Of a stretch of 6,721 nt of DNA, positions 1 to 6,240 are shown piece after piece. The stretch covers positions 1 through 6,721 of the forward strand of contig JBEKZQ010000350.1 of assembly GCA_049509675.1 (NCBI GenBank). Direction: 5' to 3'. Position numbers and translations under genes: made by a program. How positions within the stretch are numbered: the stretch's first letter is position 1; the number at the start of each line of letters is the position of its first letter. This stretch comes from JBEKZQ01 sp049509675 (GTDB lineage: Bacteria; Planctomycetota; Planctomycetia; Pirellulales; Thermoguttaceae). The notes under the pieces are model-generated. The model had not been told where the DNA came from and ran no database searches. It saw nothing but the letters and a program-made list of their open reading frames with translations.

Positions 1-1
1 G

Positions 2-538
2 GCGGACGCGATCACGCTGTTGACCTCCGGCGACTTGCCGCTGGAGATCGAGCTGCCGCGACCGGACATGGTGGGAGTGGACCGCCTGCTGGACGCCCTG
101 GCCGCCAATCACCTTCGGCCCCGCGGCCGGCCGGCGGTGGTGGTCGACGTGGGCACGGCCATCACGGTCGATCTCGTTTCGCCGCAGGGTGTTTTCCGGG
201 GCGGCGCGATCTTGCCGGGGCTGGCCATGTCGGCGCGGGCCTTGTACGAGCTCACCGATCTGTTGCCGCGGATCGAGGCCGAGGACCTGTCGGAACCGCC
301 GCCCCCGTTGGGCACGGCCACGAAGCCGGCCATGCGATCGGGGCTGTTCTGGGGCGCCGTGGGCGCGATCCGCGAGCTGATCGGTCAACTGGCCGATCCC
401 CTGGAGCCGGCCGTCTTTCTCAGCGGCGGCGCGGGGCCGGCCGTGGCCCGGCTCTTGGGCCCGGCAGCCCGGCACGTACCCCATCTCACCCTGGCCGGCA
501 TTGCCCTGGCGGCCGGGGCGCTACAGAAAGGCAGTTAG
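2..538 (+). CDS. coaX: Type III pantothenate kinase CoaX, C-terminal part (5' end outside window)
   Basis: CoaX phosphorylates pantothenate with ATP, the first committed step of cytoplasmic coenzyme A synthesis. The open frame runs in from the window edge, so the N-terminal half with the first phosphate-binding motif is missing; a TTG at 20 is only an internal codon. Visible family marks are, in order: the GVDR pantothenate-site motif (77-88), DVGTAITVD with its catalytic-type Asp (146-172), GGAILPG (200-220), and near the end LSGGAG, the second nucleotide-binding glycine turn. The alternation of these motifs over about 170 residues fits the second ASKHA (acetate kinase/Hsp70-like) lobe of CoaX. 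The stop TAG (536-538) shares its G with the GTG start of the dehydrogenase, implying one transcript. I see no frameshift or missing motif in the visible part. The type III identity is firm; the upstream neighbour cannot be seen. Confidence 0.92.
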   Translation, partial: ADAITLLTSGDLPLEIELPRPDMVGVDRLLDALAANHLRPRGRPAVVVDVGTAITVDLVSPQGVFRGGAILPGLAMSARALYELTDLLPRIEAEDLSEPPPPLGTATKPAMRSGLFWGAVGAIRELIGQLADPLEPAVFLSGGAGPAVARLLGPAARHVPHLTLAGIALAAGALQKGS

Positions 539-540
539 TG
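526..540 (+). promoter_or_regulatory. Translational coupling site: RBS-like GAAAGG and TAGTG stop/start overlap
   Basis: GAAAGG at 526-531 lies six bases before a GTG codon (538-540) whose first base is the last base of the coaX stop TAG. This one-base overlap supports GTG as the true start of the dehydrogenase and suggests that ribosomes ending coaX restart on it. No ATG close by gives the complete N-terminal beta strand of the dehydrogenase. Confidence 0.65.
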
Positions 541-1584
541 AAAGTCGTTCATCTTACCGCCCGACGGCAATTGACAATCGCCGAGGTTCCACAACCCACG
601 CTCCAGCGGCCCGACGCCGTTCTGCTGCGGATGGCCCGGGTGGGCATCTGCGGCTCCGACGTGCATTACTACAGGGACGGCCGCATCGGCGATCAGATCG
701 TCGAGTACCCGAGCAGCGTGGGGCACGAGTGCGCGGGCACGGTGGTGGAAGTGGGAGCGGCGGTCAGCACGCTTGCCCCGGGCGACCGGGTGGCGATCGA
801 TCCGGCCATCGTCTGCGGCACGTGCGATCAATGCCGCGCGGGGCGATCGAACACCTGCCGCCGCTTGCAGTTCATGGGCTCGCCCGGCGAGGCGCCCGGG
901 GCGCTGGCCCAGTACTGCACGGTGCCGGCGGCGAACTGTTTTGCGATCCCTCCGTCGATGTCTTGGGACGTGGCGGTGCTGGTCGAGCCGCTGTCGATCG
1001 GCTTGTACGCGGTGCGATTGTCTCAGGCCGAGCCCGGGGCACGCATCGCCATTTTCGGCGCCGGCCCGATCGGCTTGAGCGTGCTCCTCTCGGCCAAGGC
1101 CACCATGCCGTGTACGGTCTGGATGACCGATCTCTTGGACGAGCGGCTGGCCGTTGCCCGGCGGTGCGGCGCCGATGCGACGACGAATGCGCGGCAGGAG
1201 GGTTCTCTTGAGACGGAGACGATGGCCCGGCAGGAGCCGCAATGGTTCGACCGGGTGTTCGAGTGTTCGGGCGATGCGGCCTGCATCGATCAGGCGCAGC
1301 GGTTGCTCTCGCCCGGCGGGCGGCTGATGTTGGTGGGGATCCCGCCCCAGGAGCAGGTGCATTTCAATCCGCATCGGATGCGACGTGCCGAATTGACCTT
1401 CCAGAGCGTCCGCCGCCAGAAAGACAGCGTAGCGCCGATGATCCGGCTGTTGGATCAGGGGCTGATCGATCCCCGGCCGATGTTGACCCATTGCTATCCA
1501 CTTTCGCAGGTCGGCGCGGCCTTCGAGCTGGTGGCCGGCTATCGCGACGGCGTGGTCAAAGCGGTGGTGGAAGTGGGGTCTTAG
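538..1584 (+). CDS. Zinc-dependent medium-chain alcohol/polyol dehydrogenase (sorbitol dehydrogenase-like)
   Basis: This 348-residue protein is of the usual length for the zinc MDR superfamily. It should oxidise a secondary alcohol or polyol (sorbitol-, xylitol- or threonine-type substrate) with NAD+ in the cytoplasm; the real substrate cannot be read from sequence. The N-terminal GroES-like domain carries GICGSD (catalytic zinc Cys38) and GHE (His63-Glu64). The structural zinc ligands Cys93, Cys96, Cys99 and Cys107 are all present, and Glu150 in VEP is the likely further catalytic-zinc ligand. The Rossmann glycine motif is G174-A-G176-P-I-G179, and Asp198 at the end of the second strand favours NAD over NADP. 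The C-terminal VRRQ segment (291-294) resembles sorbitol dehydrogenase relatives. The GTG start overlaps the coaX stop (TAGTG), with GAAAGG at 526-531 as a plausible ribosome site. The stop overlaps the convergent macroglobulin-like gene by 4 bases. No CoA-pathway role is evident. Confidence 0.9.
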   Translation: MKVVHLTARRQLTIAEVPQPTLQRPDAVLLRMARVGICGSDVHYYRDGRIGDQIVEYPSSVGHECAGTVVEVGAAVSTLAPGDRVAIDPAIVCGTCDQCRAGRSNTCRRLQFMGSPGEAPGALAQYCTVPAANCFAIPPSMSWDVAVLVEPLSIGLYAVRLSQAEPGARIAIFGAGPIGLSVLLSAKATMPCTVWMTDLLDERLAVARRCGADATTNARQEGSLETETMARQEPQWFDRVFECSGDAACIDQAQRLLSPGGRLMLVGIPPQEQVHFNPHRMRRAELTFQSVRRQKDSVAPMIRLLDQGLIDPRPMLTHCYPLSQVGAAFELVAGYRDGVVKAVVEVGS

Positions 1585-4500
1585 CGGTTCTCGGACCGGT
1601 AACGCACCTCCAACAGGTAGGGCATCTTGTTGTTGCTGCCGGTCAGGGTGAGAGACAGCTTGTTGTTGCCCGGTTTGAGTTTTGAGGCCAGGCCGGCGAC
1701 GGTGATCGTTTCTTGCCGTCCGGCCTCGAACGGCTGCTCGGCCAGCAGCGTGTCGCCGCGTTTGACGACAACTTTGCCCTCGGCCAGCTTGTGGTGATTG
1801 GCGCCGAGGACGATGGCTCGCAGGGCCAGAACGGTCGCCCGGGACGAGCCGAAGCCGCCGCCCGGCCGGCGATTGCTCAACATCCACTCGACGGCTCGAC
1901 CGGCGCGGTCCGCATAGCCGGAGTCTTTGAGCCAGGCCAGGGCGGCCAAGGCGGTGGTTTCCATGCTCCGAAGGCGGGAGGAGGCAGGCCGGCCAGCATC
2001 GGGACCATCGCCGACGTGGCCGTCGGCCGACTGGATTTCGGCCAGCTTTTCCAAGAGTTTTCGCCCTCGATCCTCGCGGTCGGCGGTCAATGCGGTGATT
2101 GCGGCCAGGGCGATCAGATAGGGATCCGCCGACTTGTCGGCCGACTGGATCACGGCGCTAGTTTCCGGGTCGAGACCCTTTCGGCGGGATTCGACCAGCG
2201 CCCAGGCATCGTAGGCGTTGATGATTTCCGGCGTCAGGCGTTCGGGCCCGTTGGCCGGCTCATGTTTGCCGGCCGGATCGTTTTGAAATCCACCTTTGCC
2301 GTCGCGCCGGTCGAAAACCCGTTGGCCGGCCGCCTCGAGCAGGGCCGGATCCAGATCCCAAACGCGGGCCACCGCCTGCAACGTCAACACGGTGCAGGCC
2401 GGCAGCGTCGGATCGCGCTCGTCGCCCTGAGGCTTGGCAACATACTCGCCCAGGGCGGCACAACCCTTCTGCAGCGACTCCTTGATCTGGCGGGTCGTGG
2501 TCGGATCGATGCCGGCGTGCTCTTGCACATATTCCAGGCTGAGCGCGTTGAGATAGACGGAGCTAAGCAACTGTCCGCCCTCCGCTGGCTGCCGCAAGGG
2601 CCCACCGCAGGCCTGTTGCAACTGGGCCAGGGTCGAGGGGAAGGCGTGCAAGGTCACCGTCAGCGAGCCGGGCGCGCTGTGCTCCGGCACGGCGACCAGC
2701 ACCTGCTGCGGAGCATCGAGAAGACCGCTATAGGAATACGTCTTGTCAGGCGCCGGGGCTGCCGGAACATCGGGTGTCGGCTGCTGCGCACTGGGCGCAG
2801 TTCTTGGGGAGCGTTGAGCGGGCAAATCCAGCGCGGTCGAGCCGAGGCGGCCATCCTCGTGGGCATCGACTCGAACCCGGTACATTGCCTCCGCGTCGGG
2901 CAACTCGAAGTGCATCACGGCGCGACCGTCCGGACCGGCGATCAACAGCGGCTGCCAGAGAACCGTTTCCGGGGCCTCGGCGGTCTTCTTTGCAGGCCGT
3001 CGCACGTCGCCGGGCGCGGCCGGGCTGGGCGCGGCCGCTGTTTTCCGCTCCGCGCCTGGGGGCGACTGGTCGGCCGATGGCGACGGTGCGACCAACGGCG
3101 CGGTGAACGGCGCGAACGGCACCGCCACGGAATCGACCACGTGCCACCGCGCCGGGTCCATCACGAGATAGCCCACGACCACGCAGCAGGCGGCCGCCAG
3201 GAGGGCCGGCAGCCACAAACGTATGCCCCAAGCCACGCCCAGCAATTCCAGCATGACCACGGCCAGCAACAGCCCCAAGCCGCCGAAGAAGCTCACCGTG
3301 ATCACGATGTTCAGGGCCCAGGTGCGCGTCTGGCGATAGTTGGCCAGGCGGTCTTCGTACCGCGTGCGCAGATCGTTGAGATTGTCGAACATCACCGGCG
3401 GCGGACCCAGCCGGCTGACTGCCGCCGGCCATGCGGCTTGCGGCTCCTTGGGCTTGGCAGGGGACCCGCCCTGGGTGGCCAACAACAAGTCCAGCGCCAC
3501 CGCGGCGTCCTTGTCATCGGACAGACAGAAATCCGCACCGGGGAACTCGGCGGACCGATCGAGTTGATCGCCCAACAGCAGTTGCGTGCTCAGCGACGGC
3601 GCAACGAGGCCGTGCGCGGCATCCGCGTTGGGGCAGTCCTTCACGACCGCCACGCCGAGTACGGCAGGCACCGGTTCGGCCTTTTCATTGACGACCAGGA
3701 GCGAAAGGTCGATTTTGCCGCCGCGGCCGCGCGGGCTGTCTTGCTTGCCGGCCTGAACGGTCAGCCGGCGCGTGGGACGCCGATATACCAATCGTTCGCC
3801 TACCAGGCGCGGCGGACTGGCGCCGTAGTCGTACACCGCCAGTCGGAGGACGCCGCCGGCCCGTTCATCCAGCGGCATGCTCACCGGGTTGGCGCCGCTA
3901 GCGCTGGTCTTGGTCACCAGCGTCAGTTGGCCCACCGGCATGCCGCGGCACCAGGCGACGACGACCAGGGGAAGATTGGCCTTGGCGGCCCGAATGTTGA
4001 ACTCCAGAGGCGCGGCGGCGCTCGACACGCCCGCGCCCGCGTTCAGAACAATGCTCCGCTCGGCGGAAACCGGCGGCAGTTCCGGGTTCTCGACGCCGAG
4101 TTTCGGCTCGGCCACCTGCAAGCGATAGGTTTCGCCGGCATGCGGAATCAGCGTGAAGCTTCCCATCCCCTGCCAGGTCGATTCCACGGCGGCCGTGTTC
4201 GCGCCGCGGCCGTCGACGATCATTCCCTTGATGGAAACCGGTTTCCCCAGCGGGTCGCGGGCGGCGAAGTAGACGCGGTTCTCCAGCCCTTCGACCAACT
4301 CGCCGCCTTCGGGATAGAAGCCGACCGCGAGCTTGCCGAGGCTGCGGGGGATGCGCTCGATCCACGATTCGTGCAGGCCCGCTTCGTCGGCCGTCATCGC
4401 CAGTTGTGCTTCGCCCAGTTCCATGTTCCTGGGCAGGCGAAACTCGATCCGCAGGCGGCCGGCCGCGTCGGTCTGCACTTCCTTTTGGAAAACCGTCTGG

Positions 4501-5426
4501 CCGTCGATCGTGGCGCTGGCGTGCAAGGAGAGCCCTGCGGCGGCGGGGCCGTCGGCCTTGTGGACCGCGAGGTCGGCCACCACCGTGTCGCCCGGGGCGT
4601 AACCGGCGCGGAGGAACTCGAAGTTTGTTCTCAGGACCGACTGCGGCGCGCGGCGCACGGTAAAGGGCTGCGCGTGGTCGGGAAAGACGCCGTCCGGGCT
4701 ATGGACCACGAGGGCATAGCGGCCGCCGGCCGCGTCGGCCGCCAGTGCAAAGGTCCCCTGGCCTACGCCCCGCTCGGTCGCGACCTCGTGCCGCGAGCCG
4801 GGCACGACGGCGCCGGACGGATCGACAACGTGGAACCGCAGCGGCACGGGGCCATCGGCGGCGAGGCTCGCGCGGGACACAGTGAGCGAACGATAAGAGA
4901 CGCTTTCGCCCGCCCCATAGCAGGGGCGATCCGTCGCGACCCGGGTCACGTACCGGACCGGTTCAACCGCGAGCGTCGCCTGGACTTCCTCGCGTTTCTG
5001 CCCGCGCGTGGCCACGACCTTCAACTGCACCTGCGGCGGCAGGGCCATGTCGGCGGGCACGGCCGCTTGCAGGGCGCCGCTCTCGTCGGTGGATTCCTTC
5101 TGCTCCAACGGCCGCTTTCCATCGGGCGTGTAGAGGGCCAGTTCGATCTGGGCCGGCAACGGCCCGCCCACCACGTCGCTGGTCGTCACCTGGTACACCG
5201 CCACGGCCCCGGCCTGCAACCGGGCCGGGCCGGTGACCCGCAACCGCAACTGCTCGGCCGCGATCGCGTCGAGATCCTTGCGCTGAATGAAAAAGGAACC
5301 CAGCGACGTCAGGATCAAGGTTGCCGCGGCCAGGAGGACGGTCCAGGTGGCGGCCCGGGCCAGCAGCCTCGGCCCGCTGTGCGGCTTCAGCGGAACTTGC
5401 GACGGCGAAGAGGACGGCGTACTCAT
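1581..5426 (-). CDS. Alpha-2-macroglobulin-family membrane protein, thioester motif lost, C-terminally short
   Basis: A 1281-residue protein, probably anchored in the membrane with most of its mass outside the cytoplasm. Domains in order: short Pro/Ser cytoplasmic tail; signal-anchor helix about 26-47; macroglobulin-like beta domains about 60-550 (TDRPCYGAGE at 165-174; YPEGGELVEG at 371-380); bait-region-type domain about 553-600; an LDLLLATQGG segment at 645-654; two hydrophobic helices about 703-728 and 736-754; Pro/Ala-rich linkers about 775-820 and 870-895; A2M-type domain about 822-868; an all-helical thioester-type domain about 940-1205; and a last beta domain to 1281. Three membrane helices place both large parts outside. 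Where relatives have Cys-x-Glu-Gln, this protein reads EGGQ (949-952), so it should form no thioester. It ends at YRSENR, where I would expect a further receptor-binding-type domain. ATG is preceded by GGAGT at 5441-5437, ten bases away. Family sure; function (protease trapping, envelope role) unknown. Confidence 0.87.
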   Translation of the reverse strand: MSTPSSSPSQVPLKPHSGPRLLARAATWTVLLAAATLILTSLGSFFIQRKDLDAIAAEQLRLRVTGPARLQAGAVAVYQVTTSDVVGGPLPAQIELALYTPDGKRPLEQKESTDESGALQAAVPADMALPPQVQLKVVATRGQKREEVQATLAVEPVRYVTRVATDRPCYGAGESVSYRSLTVSRASLAADGPVPLRFHVVDPSGAVVPGSRHEVATERGVGQGTFALAADAAGGRYALVVHSPDGVFPDHAQPFTVRRAPQSVLRTNFEFLRAGYAPGDTVVADLAVHKADGPAAAGLSLHASATIDGQTVFQKEVQTDAAGRLRIEFRLPRNMELGEAQLAMTADEAGLHESWIERIPRSLGKLAVGFYPEGGELVEGLENRVYFAARDPLGKPVSIKGMIVDGRGANTAAVESTWQGMGSFTLIPHAGETYRLQVAEPKLGVENPELPPVSAERSIVLNAGAGVSSAAAPLEFNIRAAKANLPLVVVAWCRGMPVGQLTLVTKTSASGANPVSMPLDERAGGVLRLAVYDYGASPPRLVGERLVYRRPTRRLTVQAGKQDSPRGRGGKIDLSLLVVNEKAEPVPAVLGVAVVKDCPNADAAHGLVAPSLSTQLLLGDQLDRSAEFPGADFCLSDDKDAAVALDLLLATQGGSPAKPKEPQAAWPAAVSRLGPPPVMFDNLNDLRTRYEDRLANYRQTRTWALNIVITVSFFGGLGLLLAVVMLELLGVAWGIRLWLPALLAAACCVVVGYLVMDPARWHVVDSVAVPFAPFTAPLVAPSPSADQSPPGAERKTAAAPSPAAPGDVRRPAKKTAEAPETVLWQPLLIAGPDGRAVMHFELPDAEAMYRVRVDAHEDGRLGSTALDLPAQRSPRTAPSAQQPTPDVPAAPAPDKTYSYSGLLDAPQQVLVAVPEHSAPGSLTVTLHAFPSTLAQLQQACGGPLRQPAEGGQLLSSVYLNALSLEYVQEHAGIDPTTTRQIKESLQKGCAALGEYVAKPQGDERDPTLPACTVLTLQAVARVWDLDPALLEAAGQRVFDRRDGKGGFQNDPAGKHEPANGPERLTPEIINAYDAWALVESRRKGLDPETSAVIQSADKSADPYLIALAAITALTADREDRGRKLLEKLAEIQSADGHVGDGPDAGRPASSRLRSMETTALAALAWLKDSGYADRAGRAVEWMLSNRRPGGGFGSSRATVLALRAIVLGANHHKLAEGKVVVKRGDTLLAEQPFEAGRQETITVAGLASKLKPGNNKLSLTLTGSNNKMPYLLEVRYRSENR

Positions 5427-5436
5427 GGACGCGGCG

Positions 5437-5441
5437 ACTCC
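5437..5441 (-). promoter_or_regulatory. Ribosome binding site for the macroglobulin-like gene
   Basis: Read on the minus strand, GGAGT lies ten bases before the ATG at 5426-5424. It supports this ATG, which also yields the short polar N-tail followed by a Leu/Ala-rich signal-anchor helix. I found no convincing -35/-10 pair for this gene in the bases upstream of it. Confidence 0.5.
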
Positions 5442-5543
5442 GTGGGGAAAGACCCTTGGGGCGGCAGACGTGCTACTGCCTGAAAACTACCGGAACGGCC
5501 TCGGGCAGGCAAGGGGAGGCAGGAGCATAAGTCGATCAATCAT

Positions 5544-5603
5544 CGTAGGACAGATTGCCAATCCGTCCCGCAGAACACGGACGGATTGGCAATCCGTCCT
5601 ACG
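5544..5603. repeat. 60-base inverted repeat made of two nested GGACGGATTG-type palindromes
   Basis: Two 25-base arms (5544-5568 and 5579-5603) are reverse complements with one mismatch, separated by a 10-base spacer. Each arm itself contains a 21-base palindrome. The right one (5579-5599) is perfect, GGACGGATTG-G-CAATCCGTCC; the left (5548-5568) has a single broken pair. The unit can therefore fold as one long hairpin or as two smaller ones, the layout of REP/BIME elements and small non-autonomous mobile repeats. From memory, repeats with this core are scattered in many planctomycete genomes, where their translation gives spurious peptides such as GQIANPS and TDWQSVLR; both strings appear when this stretch is translated in the plus frame. 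No transposase gene is nearby. Confidence 0.9.
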
Positions 5604-5714
5604 GGCAACTTGCCAAGTTGGAGAACTACAAAATCTGACGCAAGGGCACCCAGAGGGTACCCGGGTCCGTGTTTTCGGTCACAAGTGCGGCCAAATGGCA
5701 ATGCCTATCAGCCG

Positions 5715-5749
5715 AAAAATGGACCACAAGCCCGACTTTGCTGTGGTCC
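5715..5749 (-). terminator. Possible minus-strand intrinsic terminator
   Basis: GGACCACA (5721-5728) and TGTGGTCC (5742-5749) form a perfect 8-pair stem with a 13-base loop. Read on the minus strand, the stem is followed directly by ATTTTT (5720-5715), the form of a rho-independent terminator. On the plus strand there is no T run after it. No annotated gene is transcribed leftward into it, so it may stop stray antisense transcription from the ars side or be a relic. The loop is long and the stem moderate, so the call is tentative. Confidence 0.35.
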
Positions 5750-5807
5750 TGGCCGACCTGTCCGGGGGGCGGCGGTCCCGGTTGCTCCTGCGCGCCCAGA
5801 AAAGCTG

Positions 5808-5836
5808 TTGACACTTTCCGGGCGGGACGATATATT
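5808..5836 (+). promoter_or_regulatory. Sigma70-type promoter of the ars operon
   Basis: A perfect -35 hexamer TTGACA (5808-5813) and a -10 hexamer TATATT (5831-5836) are separated by exactly 17 bases. Transcription should begin near 5842-5844, giving a leader of about 25 bases before arsR. This is an unusually close match to the housekeeping consensus for a GC-rich genome and implies a strong promoter that is kept off by a repressor. It drives arsR, arsC and the efflux gene, which overlap one another. Confidence 0.82.
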
Positions 5837-5856
5837 TCGTTATATGGCGAAATGTA
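5831..5856. promoter_or_regulatory. Palindromic operator, likely ArsR binding site
   Basis: A 26-base imperfect palindrome centred between 5843 and 5844 pairs at 10 of 13 positions. Its outer arms TATATTTCG (5831-5839) and CGAAATGTA (5848-5856) differ by one mismatch. AT-rich dyads with this kind of inner TTCG/CGAA are typical of ArsR/SmtB operators. It covers the -10 hexamer and the predicted start of transcription, so a bound ArsR dimer would block RNA polymerase, and its right edge touches the ribosome binding site. The gene just downstream encodes the matching regulator, which supports autorepression. Confidence 0.72.
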
Positions 5857-5862
5857 AAGGAG
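5856..5862 (+). promoter_or_regulatory. Ribosome binding site that fixes the arsR start
   Basis: AAAGGAG lies directly against a TTG codon at 5863, six bases before GTG at 5869 and 18 bases before ATG at 5881. Only GTG has normal spacing, so arsR most likely starts at 5869 and not at the longer TTG frame. Confidence 0.75.
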
Positions 5863-5868
5863 TTGAAC

Positions 5869-6240
5869 GTGCGCGACCTCATGGCGGTTACCAAGGCCCT
5901 GGCCGACGAGAGCCGGGTCCGAATCCTCTTGGCCCTGAAGCCCGGAGAACTGTGCGTGTGCCAGATCGTCGAACTGCTGCAACTGGCCCCCTCGACGGTC
6001 TCCAAGCACGTGTCGATCCTCAAGCAAGCCCGCTTGCTCGAAAGCCGCAAGGAGGGGCGATGGATGTTCTATCGCCTTGCCGACGGGGATGGCCCTGCCG
6101 CAGCCAAGGAAATCTCCGCGCTCGTGTTCCGCTTGACCGCCGCCGATGCGCGACGCCGCGAAGATGGCAAGCGGCTGAAGCAGATCCTCAAAATGGACCG
6201 CGACGAACTATGCAAGAAACAGAGCCAATGCCGCTGCTGA
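5869..6240 (+). CDS. arsR: ArsR-family arsenite-responsive transcriptional repressor
   Basis: A 123-residue winged-helix repressor of the ArsR/SmtB family, which leaves its operator when As(III) or Sb(III) binds. The N-terminal helix ALADESRVRILLAL (10-23) is typical of the family. ELCVC (27-31) is the metalloid-sensing segment, with Cys29 and Cys31. The helix-turn-helix spans about 33-54, with PSTVSKHVSILK (41-52) containing the recognition helix, followed by a wing (about 58-70). The third Cys of the classical CVCxxC site is Val34 here, but two Cys are known to suffice in the E. coli R773 protein. A C-terminal tail adds Cys115, Cys121 and Cys123, which is unusual. The GTG start is chosen by AAAGGAG spacing. 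The gene heads the operon behind a consensus promoter overlaid by a dyad operator, and its end overlaps arsC by 13 bases. Confidence 0.95.
   Translation: MRDLMAVTKALADESRVRILLALKPGELCVCQIVELLQLAPSTVSKHVSILKQARLLESRKEGRWMFYRLADGDGPAAAKEISALVFRLTAADARRREDGKRLKQILKMDRDELCKKQSQCRC

Larger units (their letters stand above)
5427..5868. other. Divergent non-coding region between the macroglobulin-like gene and arsR
   Basis: This gap of about 440 bases separates two divergently transcribed units. From left to right it holds the minus-strand leader of the macroglobulin-like gene, a large inverted repeat (5544-5603), about 110 bases without recognisable content, a hairpin followed by T residues on the minus strand (5715-5749), and the arsR promoter and operator (5808-5856). 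Open frames through it (for example plus strand 5287-5811) cross the palindromic repeat and have no family features, so I treat them as chance. I see no RNA gene. Confidence 0.75.

Noticed and set aside
535..1887. A 450-codon minus-strand open frame opposite the dehydrogenase
   Set aside because: It is low-complexity Arg/His/Gln/Ala sequence with no family features; the plus frame has complete zinc and NAD motifs.
1713..5483. A 1256-codon open frame on the plus strand, antisense to the macroglobulin-like gene
   Set aside because: It is rich in Gly, Arg, Gln and His without any domain pattern, while the minus frame has clear macroglobulin motifs, a signal anchor and a ribosome site. Long antisense frames are common opposite GC-rich genes because stop codons are rare there.
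5544..5603. The inverted repeat as a CRISPR unit or a transcription terminator
   Set aside because: There are only two inverted arms and no direct repeats with spacers. No T run follows the hairpin on either strand, and it lies far upstream of both flanking genes rather than at a gene end.
5287..5811. A 174-codon plus-strand open frame across the divergent region
   Set aside because: Its first part is antisense to the macroglobulin-like gene and its middle is a translation of the palindromic repeat; there is no supporting ribosome site or domain.
5863..5868. TTG start for arsR two codons upstream
   Set aside because: The TTG abuts the ribosome binding site with no spacing; GTG at 5869 has the normal six-base gap.
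5586..6227. An N-terminal extension of arsC of more than 200 codons
   Set aside because: This part runs through the repeat, the promoter and arsR in another frame and resembles no protein. The ArsC fold begins at 6228 and its catalytic residues then match the standard numbering.
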